Positions 53,140-62,692 are shown, counted from the stretch's first letter. The stretch: 64,000 nt of DNA from Sulfobacillus benefaciens (GCA_003023695.1 PXYW01000007.1:44536-108535); one strand, 5' to 3'. A program made the numbers and translations. The notes: generated by a model from the letters alone, not told the origin.

Positions 53140-53899
53140 GCGGCAGCGCCTCCAAAATCGATGCCCCGCGCATCAGACTCTCGCCCACCAACACTGCGGC
53201 AAACCCAATCTCTCCTAGCCAGGTGACATCTGCGGCACTGCCAATGCCGCTTTCGCTAATTTTTACCACATTGGGCGGCACAAGTTCTGCCATCTCCTGG
53301 GAAAACCCTAGACGGGTATCGAAGGTATCCAAGTCCCGATTGTTTATTCCGATGATCTTGGCTCCCGCCGCCACTGCCTTCCCCACTTCATTGGCGGAGT
53401 GCACCTCAACAATGGTCTCGAGTCCAATCCCCGTTGCCGTTTCTACTAAACTTTTCAAACGTTCCTCATCATCGATGATACGAACAATCAACAGGGCTGC
53501 GTCAGCACCGGCCGCCCGCGCCTCGAATAGTTGAACTTCGTCTCGGACAAAGTCCTTGCGCAGCACCGGTAATTTTACGCAACGGCGCACTGCCTCTAAA
53601 TGCACTAATTCGCCGGCAAAGTAGTGGGGTTCGGTTAGCACCGAAATCGCACTGGCTCCCAGGTCTTGGTAGCGAGACGCTTGGGCCACGGGATCATAAC
53701 ATTCTGTGAACCAGCCTTTGGAGGGGGATCGATGTTTGCACTCGGCTATGACAGCAGGTCTCGTTATCCCATGGGTTAACGCAGCCTCTAAGGAACGGAC
53801 GGGTGGCATGGCCTGCGCCGCATCGCGCAGGTAAGATTGCACCGGACGCAGGCGGGCTACCCGTTCATCCACCGACTGCAAAATTTCGTCTAAAAACAT
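53123..53899 (-). CDS. trpC: Indole-3-glycerol phosphate synthase
   Basis: Closes the indole ring from CdRP. The 258-residue barrel has IAECKHRSPSKGWF, VLTEPHYFAGELVHLEAV, LPVLRKDFVRDEVQL, GINNRDLDTF and ISESGIGSAADV, all family motifs with catalytic Lys and Glu. ATG 53899 follows AAAGGGG. 20 bases after the trpD stop. Confidence 0.97.
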   Translation of the reverse strand: MFLDEILQSVDERVARLRPVQSYLRDAAQAMPPVRSLEAALTHGITRPAVIAECKHRSPSKGWFTECYDPVAQASRYQDLGASAISVLTEPHYFAGELVHLEAVRRCVKLPVLRKDFVRDEVQLFEARAAGADAALLIVRIIDDEERLKSLVETATGIGLETIVEVHSANEVGKAVAAGAKIIGINNRDLDTFDTRLGFSQEMAELVPPNVVKISESGIGSAADVTWLGEIGFAAVLVGESLMRGASILEALPRGDHR

Positions 53900-53918
53900 A
53901 ATGCCGTTGTCCCCTTTC

Positions 53919-54950
53919 TTATAATTCTTGAGCCACCGTGTGGGGTTCCGTCAGTTGTTGCAGCACCTCCCACGCCTGTCCTTGGCGTATCACGTCGCGA
54001 GCTAACTCGACTCCCATTTTCATGCTTGTCACGGCCCGTGCGGCAAAAAGGGCGACACCAGCATTGGCCAACACTGAATCCAAATAAGCTCCCGGTTGAC
54101 CTTGCAGAACTCGGCGACAAATGGCCGCATTCACCACGGGATCACCGCCCACAATCTCTTGTTTGGGGTAACGCGGGAGTCCCAAGTCTTCTGGAGAAAA
54201 TTCACCGAAGGTGACTTCGCCCCGATTAACCCGCCCAAAGCGAGTAGGGCCAGACAGGGATACCTCATCAATTCCTCCTGCTCCGTGAACCACAATGGCA
54301 TGATCGGTGCCTAATCTGGCCAGCACCTGGGTTATCGGCTCTACCCACGAGGGACTAAATACCCCTAAGAGTTGGCGTTCAGGATTGACTGGATTGGTGA
54401 GGGGACCCAAGACGTTGAATACCGTACGCACCCCCAGCTCGCGTCGGGTTTGCGCAGCAAATTTCATCGAGGTATGCACGCTCTGAGCAAATAGAAATCC
54501 AAAGCCAATTTCGTCAACAGACCGGGCAACAGTGACGGGATCTTGTGTAATAGGCACTCCTAGGGCCTCTAGAAGATCCGCGCTCCCGCTCTTAGACGTT
54601 GCCGACCGGTTGCCATGCTTAGCCACGGCTATCCCTGCGCCCGCGACCACAAAAGCTGACACGGTAGACACATTGAACGACATCGAACGATCGCCCCCGG
54701 TTCCGCAAGTATCCAAGACCGGCCTTCGGGTCACGGGCACTTTTATGGCATGATCGCGCATGGCCCGGGCAAATCCGGTTAACTCATCAATGGTTTCGCC
54801 ACGTACCCGAAGCGCCATTAGCACCCCGGCTAATTGAATTGGGCTCACGACACCACTCATAATTCCATCCATCAAAGTGTAAGCCTCAGTTTCCTGCAAG
54901 GCGCGCCCTTCACTTAAAGTCAAAAGGTTCTCCGTTACCACGTCGCTCAT
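53919..54950 (-). CDS. trpD: Anthranilate phosphoribosyltransferase
   Basis: Adds phosphoribose to anthranilate. The 343-residue protein has DTCGTGGDRSMSFNVSTV, KHGNRSATSKSGSADLLEALG and GPLTNP, with the glycine-rich PRPP site. ATG 54950 overlaps the trpG stop by 4 bases. Confidence 0.97.
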   Translation of the reverse strand: MSDVVTENLLTLSEGRALQETEAYTLMDGIMSGVVSPIQLAGVLMALRVRGETIDELTGFARAMRDHAIKVPVTRRPVLDTCGTGGDRSMSFNVSTVSAFVVAGAGIAVAKHGNRSATSKSGSADLLEALGVPITQDPVTVARSVDEIGFGFLFAQSVHTSMKFAAQTRRELGVRTVFNVLGPLTNPVNPERQLLGVFSPSWVEPITQVLARLGTDHAIVVHGAGGIDEVSLSGPTRFGRVNRGEVTFGEFSPEDLGLPRYPKQEIVGGDPVVNAAICRRVLQGQPGAYLDSVLANAGVALFAARAVTSMKMGVELARDVIRQGQAWEVLQQLTEPHTVAQEL

Positions 54951-55558
54951 GGTGTCATTCCTCCAATATTTTTAACATGTGTCGCCTGAAAAGGGCTCGT
55001 GATGTGAATAAAGTTTTGCAACAGGTCCATTCCGGACGGCGTCAATATAGATTCCGGATGAAATTGGATCCCCCACACCGGATGCGTCTTGTGGGCAATT
55101 GCCATGACCGTGCCATCTTGGCTATGGGCTGTCACTAGCAAATCCGTTCCGTCCTTGATACTAACTGCCAGGGAGTGGTATCGTCCCGCAGGGAATCCTT
55201 GGGGCAAATTACGAAATATTCCCTGCCCGTTGTGATAAACCTGGTCGGCCTTGCCATGCATCAGACGCACAGCAGGGACCACCTCTCCCCCATAGGCCAA
55301 GCAAATCGCCTGATGGCCCAAGCACACACCTAAAATTGGGGTAAAGGCCCCTAATCTTTGAATCACCTCTACAGTGATGCCAGCATCTTCAGGGCGCCCG
55401 GGCCCAGGTGAAATCACAATTTGATCCGGTTGCTGATCACGAATCTGCTCCACCGTGATTTGGTCATTACGGACCACTTGGACAGTTTCATCCAACATTC
55501 CCAAGTATTGCACCAAGTTATAGGTAAACGAGTCGTAGTTGTCGATAACCAGAATCAC
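54947..55558 (-). CDS. trpG: Anthranilate synthase glutaminase component
   Basis: Class I glutamine amidotransferase giving ammonia to TrpE. The 203-residue protein has VIDNYDSFTYNLVQYL, ISPGPGRPEDAGI, GVCLGHQAI (nucleophile Cys) and IQFHPESILTPSG (His, Glu). The GTG start 55558 lies 6 bases after GGAGGA; a GTG two codons earlier overlaps it. May also serve folate synthesis as PabA. Confidence 0.95.
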   Translation of the reverse strand: MILVIDNYDSFTYNLVQYLGMLDETVQVVRNDQITVEQIRDQQPDQIVISPGPGRPEDAGITVEVIQRLGAFTPILGVCLGHQAICLAYGGEVVPAVRLMHGKADQVYHNGQGIFRNLPQGFPAGRYHSLAVSIKDGTDLLVTAHSQDGTVMAIAHKTHPVWGIQFHPESILTPSGMDLLQNFIHITSPFQATHVKNIGGMTP

Positions 55559-57003
55559 AGCCACTCCTCCTCATCTGGTTCAAGTACTGCTAATGCGGCA
55601 GCGGCTTTATTCAACGATTCTTGGAACTCGCGAGCGGAATCCGAGTCCGCCACAATCCCGCCTCCGGCTTGTACGGTGACCCTGTCTCCGGTCACGTCCA
55701 ATGTCCGAATCGTGATGCAGGTATCAAGATTGCCTTGATGAGAAAAATAGCCTACCACTCCCCCGTAGGCGCCTCGGGCCTGCGGTTCTAGTTCGTCTAT
55801 GATTTCCATTGCCCGAATTTTCGGGGCTCCCGTGAGAGTTCCTGCCGGGAAGGACGCGGCCAGCGCATCGAGGGCGTCATACTCTGGCATCAATCGGCCC
55901 TCCACCTCGGACACTATGTGCATCACGTGGGAATACAGTTCTTGCTGCATAAATTGGGTGACCGAAACCGAACCATACAGTGATACGCGGCCCAAGTCAT
56001 TGCGCGCCAAATCGACCAACATCACATGCTCGGCCCGCTCCTTGGGATCCTGAATCAAATCATCCCAAAGAGCCGCATCTTCGGCAGCAGAGGCGCCGCG
56101 GGGACGAGTGCCAGCGATGGGACGATTGCTAATTAACCCATCAGTTACCCTAATTAAGGCTTCCGGCGAAGATCCCGCCAGTGTTCGACGCGGAGTTTCT
56201 AAATAAAACAAATAGGGAGACGGGTTCACATGACGAAGGCGGCGATAGAGGTTAAAGGAATCTCCAACAATTCGTGACGACAAGGCTTGGGACAACACCA
56301 CCTGAAAGATATCTCCCGCCACTATGTGATCCCGAGCGCGATCAATCATCTGATCATAATAGTCGCGCGTCATATTGGAAACCACAGGGGCCACCCGTTG
56401 AACCCGTGGTTCTGCCAGCATTAAAGGTTGGCGCAAGGCGTCGACCAGGATTTGCAGTCGGGCCCAAGCCTGATCTTGCTGTTCTCTGAGAGTTTCCACG
56501 ATAACCGTCACTTGATGCCGTCGATGGTCGAAAGCAATCACCGCTTTGGGCCATACCCATTCCCAATCGGGTCCGTTTTGGCTATGCCGATGTGGCAATT
56601 TTTCCAAATGGTGCACCCAGTCATACCCAAAGTACCCAACCGCACCGCCCGCAAATGGCAGTTCCACCGTTTTTGGTACGGGAATTTGCTGCCTCTGGGA
56701 CTGGCGGCGCAGCAGTTCCAAAGGATCCTGCGCCACTTCAGTGCCTTCTGGACTGACTAATACCGCTTGTCCGTCCGCCTCCAACAGACGTGCCCATTCG
56801 CCCACGGCAATAAACGAATACCGGGCAATTCTTTCGTCTCCTTCCACGCTTTCCAGCAAAGTATGGGCACCTAAAGGCCGCAATCTAAGAAATGCCGAAA
56901 TTGGCGTTAATTGGTCGACAACGTACCGCCTTACTACGGCACAATGCACATGATGGGGACTTTCCCAAATTTCTCCTGCCCCCGATTGGTCGAAAAACCC
57001 CAT
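55555..57003 (-). CDS. trpE: Anthranilate synthase component I
   Basis: Makes anthranilate from chorismate. The 482-residue protein has the N-terminal Trp-binding region (LLESVEGDERIARYSFIA), then GDIFQVVLSQ, NPSPYLFYL, RPIAGTRPRG, FPAGTLTGAPK and AYGGVVGYFS. ATG 57003 has GGAGGG at 5 bases. A longer frame from 57072 lies in the T-box terminator and is not used. First gene of trpE-G-D-C-F-B-A. Confidence 0.97.
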   Translation of the reverse strand: MGFFDQSGAGEIWESPHHVHCAVVRRYVVDQLTPISAFLRLRPLGAHTLLESVEGDERIARYSFIAVGEWARLLEADGQAVLVSPEGTEVAQDPLELLRRQSQRQQIPVPKTVELPFAGGAVGYFGYDWVHHLEKLPHRHSQNGPDWEWVWPKAVIAFDHRRHQVTVIVETLREQQDQAWARLQILVDALRQPLMLAEPRVQRVAPVVSNMTRDYYDQMIDRARDHIVAGDIFQVVLSQALSSRIVGDSFNLYRRLRHVNPSPYLFYLETPRRTLAGSSPEALIRVTDGLISNRPIAGTRPRGASAAEDAALWDDLIQDPKERAEHVMLVDLARNDLGRVSLYGSVSVTQFMQQELYSHVMHIVSEVEGRLMPEYDALDALAASFPAGTLTGAPKIRAMEIIDELEPQARGAYGGVVGYFSHQGNLDTCITIRTLDVTGDRVTVQAGGGIVADSDSAREFQESLNKAAAALAVLEPDEEEWL

Positions 57004-57014
57004 GTCGTCCCTCC

Positions 57015-57296
57015 GCAAAACCAAAATACCTTCATCCCAACAACAGGGACGAAGGTTACTCCGCGGTACCACCCCAATTAGACTTTTACAAGTCTCACTT
57101 CAGCAATACGGGATTGCTCCGATATTGCCTTCCCGAATAACGGTGGAAGAGTCCGGCCAAGCCTACTAATTTATTTCGGTTGGCAGCTCCTGGGGCCATT
57201 CGGCGGAAATATTTCTCATCGGTCTCACACCGTCTCCGACTCGCTTTAGAGGGCTTTTCCGCGTACTCTTCCCATTCATCGCTTGAACATGTAATT
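57015..57296 (-). promoter_or_regulatory. T-box leader of trp operon, UGG specifier candidate
   Basis: T-box sequence GGGGTGGTACCGCGG on the minus strand at 57061-57075. TGG (minus, 57198-57196) is followed by CCCCAGGAG, aligned with TAC in the aro leader. The terminator stem ACCTTCATCCC / GGGACGAAGGT lies at 57028-57056, with a T-rich run leading to trpE. Uncharged tRNA-Trp would allow read-through. Confidence 0.93.
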
Positions 57297-57302
57297 GGTC
57301 GT

Positions 57303-57331
57303 ATTATAACCGCCCACAGCGGATCTGTCAA
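57303..57331 (-). promoter_or_regulatory. trp operon promoter (perfect consensus)
   Basis: On the minus strand TTGACA (57326-57331), 17 bases, TATAAT (57303-57308). Both boxes match the sigma-A consensus perfectly. Start of transcription near 57296, at the leader's 5' end. Confidence 0.95.
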
Positions 57332-57356
57332 CCTTGCACTCCCAAATTTATCGTTA

Positions 57357-57396
57357 TTGCTATTGACTGACTTTATCAGTATACTGTTATTAACAG
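57357..57396 (+). promoter_or_regulatory. Promoter and overlapping palindromes of the Fsr-like MFS gene
   Basis: TTGCTA (57357-57362), 17 bases, TATACT (57380-57385). The -10 is inside the perfect palindrome CAGTATACTG (57377-57386), which runs into a second palindrome CTGTTATTAACAG (57384-57396). This arrangement suggests an operator for a dimeric repressor. Confidence 0.55.
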
Positions 57397-57422
57397 ATCA
57401 TGCTAGAGAGAAGGATTATGCA

Positions 57423-58601
57423 ATGATTTCCAGCAGCACTCTGGGCGAGGGTACGCGGGTTGCGCGCCCTTCCTGGAAGACGGCCTATTATACTTTTGCT
57501 CACTTCCTTAATGACTCTTATCCCAACCTATATCCTTCACTGTTGCCAGTGTTAATGGTCGCCATGCATTTCTCGATTGCCCTGGCAGGTCTCTTAAGCT
57601 CAATAGCAGCACTCACCACACAAATGTTGCAGCCGTTGATGGGACTTTGGGCTGACCGTGTCGGAACCCGTTATTTTGTCGTTGGTGGGCTGTTTGTCGG
57701 CAGTATCATCTCTGCCTCTGCTCTGGCTTTTGCGCCCTCTTACGGTATATTTGTGTTAGCCCTGCTAATCGGCGGTTTGGGTAATGCAGCATTTCACCCC
57801 CATGCATCAGCCCTGGTAGGGGAACTATCCGGTTCCCGTAAGGGTTTAGGTATGAGTTTTTTTATGATTGGGGGAAATATTGGCCGAGCTCTTGCACCAA
57901 TCGCGGCTACCACCACCTTTTTATATTTGGGACGCCATGGACTATGGGTCCTAGCCCTTCCCGGAATGACCATGGCCATTGTCATGTGGTTCGTGATGCG
58001 GCCGTCGCCTAAACCCAAAGTCATAAGAGGCAGTATTTGGACCCCGGCGTTTCGCCGCGGTCTCAAACACGCAGGGAATTTGCTGGTCGTCGTGGTATTG
58101 CGCAACTTAGCTTCCACCGCAACACTGACAATGGTTCCGATATTGTGGCATACTCTCCATAGACCCCTCGGTGAATCCGCCGCCTTGTTGTCGACCCTGT
58201 TTTTAGTCGGCAGTGTCGGCAACATGACGGGTGGCGCCATTTCTGATAAATTCGGGCCCAAACCTGTTCTGATTGCCTCGGCTGCCCTTTCCAGCCTCTT
58301 TTTATGGTGGTTTTTGCATGCTAACGGCCCGGCCATTTGGTTAAGTATCGGACTCTTAGGTTTTGCTCTTTATTCCACTGGGTCGGTGGTCATGGTGTAC
58401 GGCCAAGCCTTGTTCCCCGAAAACAAGGGCATGGCTTCAGGTTTGACACTGGGTGTGGGCAACACTCTAGGAGCTTTAGGAGTCGGAGGCATCGGGCTGT
58501 TGGCCAGCCGCATCGGTGCTGTGGGCGCGTTGGAAACCACCGCCGTGTTGCTTTTAGTCAGCATTCCTTTCAGTCTCCGACTAAAGGCGCCTACCGCTTA
58601 G
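57423..58601 (+). CDS. MFS exporter, Fsr (fosmidomycin-resistance)-like
   Basis: A 392-residue, 12-span MFS protein. The first span region KTAYYTFAHFLNDSYPNLYPSLLPVLMVA is typical of Fsr-like transporters (HFLNDSYP), as are GGLGNAAFHPHASALVGELSGSRKGLGMSFFMIGG. ATG 57423 follows GAAGGA at 7 bases; the long upstream extension lies in the trp leader and is not real. Divergent from the trp operon, convergent with recG. Substrate unknown. Confidence 0.9.
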   Translation: MISSSTLGEGTRVARPSWKTAYYTFAHFLNDSYPNLYPSLLPVLMVAMHFSIALAGLLSSIAALTTQMLQPLMGLWADRVGTRYFVVGGLFVGSIISASALAFAPSYGIFVLALLIGGLGNAAFHPHASALVGELSGSRKGLGMSFFMIGGNIGRALAPIAATTTFLYLGRHGLWVLALPGMTMAIVMWFVMRPSPKPKVIRGSIWTPAFRRGLKHAGNLLVVVVLRNLASTATLTMVPILWHTLHRPLGESAALLSTLFLVGSVGNMTGGAISDKFGPKPVLIASAALSSLFLWWFLHANGPAIWLSIGLLGFALYSTGSVVMVYGQALFPENKGMASGLTLGVGNTLGALGVGGIGLLASRIGAVGALETTAVLLLVSIPFSLRLKAPTA

Positions 58602-58606
58602 GTGAC

Positions 58607-60727
58607 TTAATGGAGCATCTGATTGGGCAAGGCGGACGCCACTGCGTCATCAACCCAGCGTTTTAGAGTCTGATGACCCTCAAAGTCCAGCATCGGGTCA
58701 GACTCTAAAATGTCATGGGCGACTTGCCGCACGTGCTCCATTAATGATGCATCATGGATTGGATCCGCCAACTCAAACGCGGAAACCCCGTGTTGGCGCA
58801 ATCCTAAAATTTCTCCAGGACCGCGAATTTTTAGATCCTGCTCAGCTAATTTTAACCCATCAGACCAGCGCACCATGGCCTCCATCCGCGATTGCGCCTC
58901 TTCCGTCTTCGGGTCAGCCAGCAAATAACAGGTGGCAGGTTTGGCGCCACGGCCAATCCGACCCCGCAGTTGATGTAGTTGGGCTAGGCCAAACCGATCG
59001 GCTTGTTCGATTACCATAACAGTAGCATTAGCCACGTCCACTCCCACCTCAATAATCGTAGTGGCCACCAAAACATCAATGTCGTGGCAACGGAAAGCCT
59101 CCATTATCTGTGTTTTGTCTTTTCTAGGCAGTTGGCCATGCAATAAGCCAACTCTCCAACCAGGAATCCGCTGCATACCTTCAGCCAATACCGTGGCCGC
59201 AACCACATCCTGATCATCATTCTCGTTTACTAAAGGGCAGACTACGTAAGCCTGTTCGCCTCTTCGTACTGCCTGGCGAACACACTCATAAGCAGTCCGT
59301 CTCTCACGATAAGGTAAATGGATGGTCGTAATCGGTTGTCGACCTGGAGGCAGCCCTTCAATTTGCGACACAGTAAGGTCACCATATAAAGTGAGGGCTA
59401 AAGTGCGGGGAATAGGTGTGGCAGTCATTACCAGCAAGTCAGGGAAATAGCCTTTTTGCGCTAAATGTGCCCGTTGTCGCACCCCAAAGCGATGTTGTTC
59501 ATCAATAACCACTAGACCTAACTGGTGAAACCGCACGGATGGAGACAACAGCGCCTGAGTCCCCACCACCACCTCAAGTGTGCCCTGGGCAATGCCTTCT
59601 CGCACTTTCCCCGACTGGCTTGGATCTTGACCGGTCAATAGACCAATCGAGATAGGCAACGAGGCCGTTAAATCTTTTAAAACCCGCCATTGTTGCTCCG
59701 CGAGCAACTCGGTGGGGGCCATAAACGCAGCTTGATGCCCAGCATCCACGGCCGCTAATATCGCTAAAATAGCGATGAGAGTTTTCCCCGATCCCACATC
59801 TCCTTGCAACAGCCGCAACATGGGGCGCTGGGCCGCTAAGTCCTGGCGAATTGAACGCCATGCGGTTTCTTGTCCAGAAGTCAGCGCATAGGGCAACTGA
59901 GTTAAAAATGTTTGCGAAAGAACGCCTTGGGGATTTTGACGAATCCCGGGCATCCCCGGATCCCATTGCTTCATCCGCATCACCGCCAGTGAAACGCGAA
60001 GAAACTCATCAAAAATTAGACGTTTTCGCGCCGCTTCTAACGCCTCCTGAGACGGAGGCCAATGCAAGTGCAGGAGAGCTTGGCCACGACTTATCAGCCG
60101 TTCCTGGTTCAAAATCTCTTGGGACAACGGATCTGCCGCCTGCGGGGCCAAAATCGGGATGACTTGCTTCATCAACTGCTGCAGCCATCGTTGTTTGAGT
60201 TCTCCGGTTAACGGATAAATGGGGATCAAACCCTGTTGCGGCATCTCTCCCGGTGACAAGACTTCATGTTGTGGATGTTTCATAATAAGACGCGTGCCCC
60301 AATATTCGACAGGGCCACTTAATACCACCATAACCCCGGATTGCAATTGGCGAGTGAGCCATCGGGCATGAAAAAACGTCGCATATATAACAAACAAGCC
60401 ATCGGTAACTGAAATCCTCAAAACTTGCCGGCGGGGATCATAGTCCGCTCGACTAATGCACCCGACAACGGTAAAATCTCCGCCGCTTTTCACTTCGGAC
60501 AACGGCGTAATGGTCGTGCGATCTTCATGGCGTCGTGGCCACAAAAGCAACAGATCTCCTTGGGTTCGCATCCCGAGCTTTTCCAGTTGCTCCGCTTTTT
60601 TCGGCCCCACCCCGGGCAAGGCAGTGATTGGTTCGCCTAAGCCAATTATTGGACGACGAGATTCATGCTGTGATGTGCGACGCCGCCCGGCACGCTGACG
60701 ACCTCTGCGTTCAGTTGCGCCTGCCAC
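58607..60727 (-). CDS. recG: ATP-dependent DNA helicase RecG
   Basis: Remodels replication forks and Holliday junctions. The protein of 706 residues has the wedge domain, a helicase Walker A LLQGDVGSGKTLIAI, DEQH box VVIDEQHRFGVRQR, TATPIPRTLAL and the QADRFGLAQLHQLRGRIGRG motif VI. GTG 60727 lies 7 bases after GGGGAGG, so it is the preferred start; the frame extends further up. It overlaps the yloV gene by about 82 bases. Follows yloV as in Bacillus. Confidence 0.95.
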   Translation of the reverse strand: MAGATERRGRQRAGRRRTSQHESRRPIIGLGEPITALPGVGPKKAEQLEKLGMRTQGDLLLLWPRRHEDRTTITPLSEVKSGGDFTVVGCISRADYDPRRQVLRISVTDGLFVIYATFFHARWLTRQLQSGVMVVLSGPVEYWGTRLIMKHPQHEVLSPGEMPQQGLIPIYPLTGELKQRWLQQLMKQVIPILAPQAADPLSQEILNQERLISRGQALLHLHWPPSQEALEAARKRLIFDEFLRVSLAVMRMKQWDPGMPGIRQNPQGVLSQTFLTQLPYALTSGQETAWRSIRQDLAAQRPMLRLLQGDVGSGKTLIAILAILAAVDAGHQAAFMAPTELLAEQQWRVLKDLTASLPISIGLLTGQDPSQSGKVREGIAQGTLEVVVGTQALLSPSVRFHQLGLVVIDEQHRFGVRQRAHLAQKGYFPDLLVMTATPIPRTLALTLYGDLTVSQIEGLPPGRQPITTIHLPYRERRTAYECVRQAVRRGEQAYVVCPLVNENDDQDVVAATVLAEGMQRIPGWRVGLLHGQLPRKDKTQIMEAFRCHDIDVLVATTIIEVGVDVANATVMVIEQADRFGLAQLHQLRGRIGRGAKPATCYLLADPKTEEAQSRMEAMVRWSDGLKLAEQDLKIRGPGEILGLRQHGVSAFELADPIHDASLMEHVRQVAHDILESDPMLDFEGHQTLKRWVDDAVASALPNQMLH

Positions 60728-62076
60728 CACTCTGCCTCCCCGTTCCAATTGTCCTCGTTTTCTGATAGTGAAGTATATATCGTCACCAGGCGGTGTCTTC
60801 CCACAATACCTTTCACCGCTGCCAAGGCTGATTGGCGGGTTTTTTCCCGCACATCGCCTACCCAATACCCTTCAGCGTCCCAGCGGATGGTTAATGAGGT
60901 TATGGTCTTCGCCCGCGGCAGTAAATGGCGCAAGTTATCTTCCCAAGAGACATCTTCATCATAATCCAAGAATAACTGGCAGGCTACTCCCAACGACTCC
61001 ACATAATACCGACGACCCTCGACCCCCGGTCCAATCCATAATGTTTCCGATGCTTCCGCTGCTGGGGAATTGGGATCTACGACATCTATGCGAATCGGCA
61101 TTATAGACGCCCACTGTTCGCGTATCACCACAGGCCGCAACTCGCGCTGAGCTAAATTTTGCATTTGGTGGCGCATATCCAGCATTTCCATTTGCACCAC
61201 CGGTCCTAGTTGAAACAAAAAGTTTATCAGAGGTTCCGGTTGCGCGACATGCACGTGTACTTTTAAAGATGATTGCATTTCTGATACCACAACCGAATCA
61301 CCGTATCCAGCAAGGAGTTCCCGGATCCTGCCCAGCGGTAGAGACCCTGACCATGGCGCAATCAGCGCTTCGGTGTCATAGGGAAAGCGTATCTCTTCGG
61401 TCAACAGATTCACTGGCATCGCGTTCCGTGGGGTCAGTATCTCCGCAGACATCTCTGCCATCCCATCTCCTAGGAAAGCGGCGATGACCAGATAGAGACC
61501 TTCGGCTCCCGCATCGACGACCCCACGTTCTCGCAATACGGACAACAAGCGCGGCGAATCCAAAACTGTTTTACGGGCAGCAACCACCATGTTGTGCAGC
61601 ACTTGGGCCACAGTGTCCCCGTGAGCATTCTCCGCCAGAGCCCGGATCAAAGTGAGCATAGTGCCTTCCACGGGCTGGTAGACACCCTGATAAGCCACCT
61701 CCGCGGCCTGTTCCCAGGCTTGACGAAAATCCGGTATCGACCAGATTTCCTTCTCTCCGCCACTTTCGGCCATGCCCACTAGCACCTGGGACAAAATTGT
61801 TCCCGAGTTCCCCCTTGCTCCGCTTACCGCACCTTGCGCCGCCACACGCACCAGGTGTCCCAGATGACGTGACGCACTCTCCTCCACAGCCTCCCAAGCC
61901 GCTTCCAAAGTGCCAAGCATATTATGCCCTGTGTCGCCGTCAGGGACCGGGAATACATTAATGCGGTCAACTCGCGCCACGTCGCGGCGCAACGCTTGGA
62001 CCCCTCTTTTTAGCCAAAGCCCAAAGTCGCTGGCTGTGATATAAGTTTTCTCTGCCGCTGGCGCCACATGGGTCAC
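60646..62076 (-). CDS. DAK2-domain protein YloV, FakA-like fatty acid kinase
   Basis: A 476-residue FakA-type protein: N-terminal DhaL-like kinase domain with INVFPVPDGDTGHNMLGTL (metal Asp pairs) and GARGNSGTILSQVLVG, middle domain, and C-terminal DegV-like fold ending GGVAHHSMNLVVQ. FakA uses ATP to phosphorylate fatty acids bound by FakB (DegV). It is slightly short for the family (about 550). GTG start overlaps the yloU stop as TAGTG. The DegV partner is at 11.3-12.2 kb. Confidence 0.9.
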   Translation of the reverse strand: MTHVAPAAEKTYITASDFGLWLKRGVQALRRDVARVDRINVFPVPDGDTGHNMLGTLEAAWEAVEESASRHLGHLVRVAAQGAVSGARGNSGTILSQVLVGMAESGGEKEIWSIPDFRQAWEQAAEVAYQGVYQPVEGTMLTLIRALAENAHGDTVAQVLHNMVVAARKTVLDSPRLLSVLRERGVVDAGAEGLYLVIAAFLGDGMAEMSAEILTPRNAMPVNLLTEEIRFPYDTEALIAPWSGSLPLGRIRELLAGYGDSVVVSEMQSSLKVHVHVAQPEPLINFLFQLGPVVQMEMLDMRHQMQNLAQRELRPVVIREQWASIMPIRIDVVDPNSPAAEASETLWIGPGVEGRRYYVESLGVACQLFLDYDEDVSWEDNLRHLLPRAKTITSLTIRWDAEGYWVGDVREKTRQSALAAVKGIVGRHRLVTIYTSLSENEDNWNGEAEWWQAQLNAEVVSVPGGVAHHSMNLVVQ

Positions 62077-62420
62077 TACTTCCGAACTCCTTCGATGTGA
62101 ATTGCAATACGTCTTGGTGAGATAGCCACTGCGTCGATAATGACCTGTTCCACCGCACCAATGACAGCCAAACCTACATCCTTGATTTTCACACCATAAC
62201 GTACCGTTAACGAAATATCAATCGTCATTCCCGATGAATCTTGGGTAATGGTTACTCCTTTGGCCAATTGTTCTTGAACCATTTTCGGCACATCACCTTC
62301 AGCATGATGCCGGGTGACCAACCCTACCACTCCAGGAACCGCGACCGTTGCAGCACCAGCCAGCGCCGCCAGCACATCATCATGAACCGAAATTTGACCC
62401 CACTCGGTGTCTTTATCCAT
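62076..62420 (-). CDS. Asp23/Gls24-family protein YloU
   Basis: A 114-residue protein of the Asp23/Gls24 family (envelope stress associated). Central features: AAATVAVPGVVGLV, VTITQDSSGMTIDISLTVRYGVKIKDVG and IDAVAISPRRIAIHIEGV. Precedes yloV and is divergent from rpmB, the Bacillus rpmB/yloU arrangement. ATG 62420 has a weak SD. Confidence 0.9.
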   Translation of the reverse strand: MDKDTEWGQISVHDDVLAALAGAATVAVPGVVGLVTRHHAEGDVPKMVQEQLAKGVTITQDSSGMTIDISLTVRYGVKIKDVGLAVIGAVEQVIIDAVAISPRRIAIHIEGVRK

Positions 62421-62500
62421 AGCTTATCCCAACCTTGCAGAGACTTTACATTCATGGTACCATAGCACGGAATGTTATGGTGTCGGAGGAGGATCCTTTT

Positions 62501-62692
62501 ATGGCGTATCGGTGCGAAATTTGCGACAAGCACACGGTGTATGGCAACAATGTCAGTCATTCCCATCACAAGACGCGACGCGTTTGGAAGCCCAATATTC
62601 AACGCGTGCGTGCCCGTATCAATGGGCGGACTCAACACATTTATGTTTGTACTCGCTGCCTTCGATCAGGCAAGGTCGAACGTGCTATTTAA
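62501..62692 (+). CDS. rpmB: 50S ribosomal protein L28
   Basis: A 63-residue ribosomal protein, MAYRCEICDKHTVYGNNVSHSHHKTRRVW... With two CxxC pairs it is the C+ (zinc-binding) form. ATG 62501 follows GGAGGAGG at about 7-8 bases. Frame extends upstream to 62435, but that start lacks a site. Convergent with hslO, with only two bases between stops. Confidence 0.97.
   Translation: MAYRCEICDKHTVYGNNVSHSHHKTRRVWKPNIQRVRARINGRTQHIYVCTRCLRSGKVERAI

Noticed and set aside
57072-57180. Upstream extension of trpE and of the MFS gene into the trp leader
   Set aside because: These frames overlap the T-box terminator or stem I and lack SDs; starts at 57003 and 57423 have good ones.
60728-60865. 46-residue N-terminal extension of RecG
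   Set aside because: Lies inside yloV, is Gly/Arg-rich without RecG character, and GTG 60727 has a good SD.
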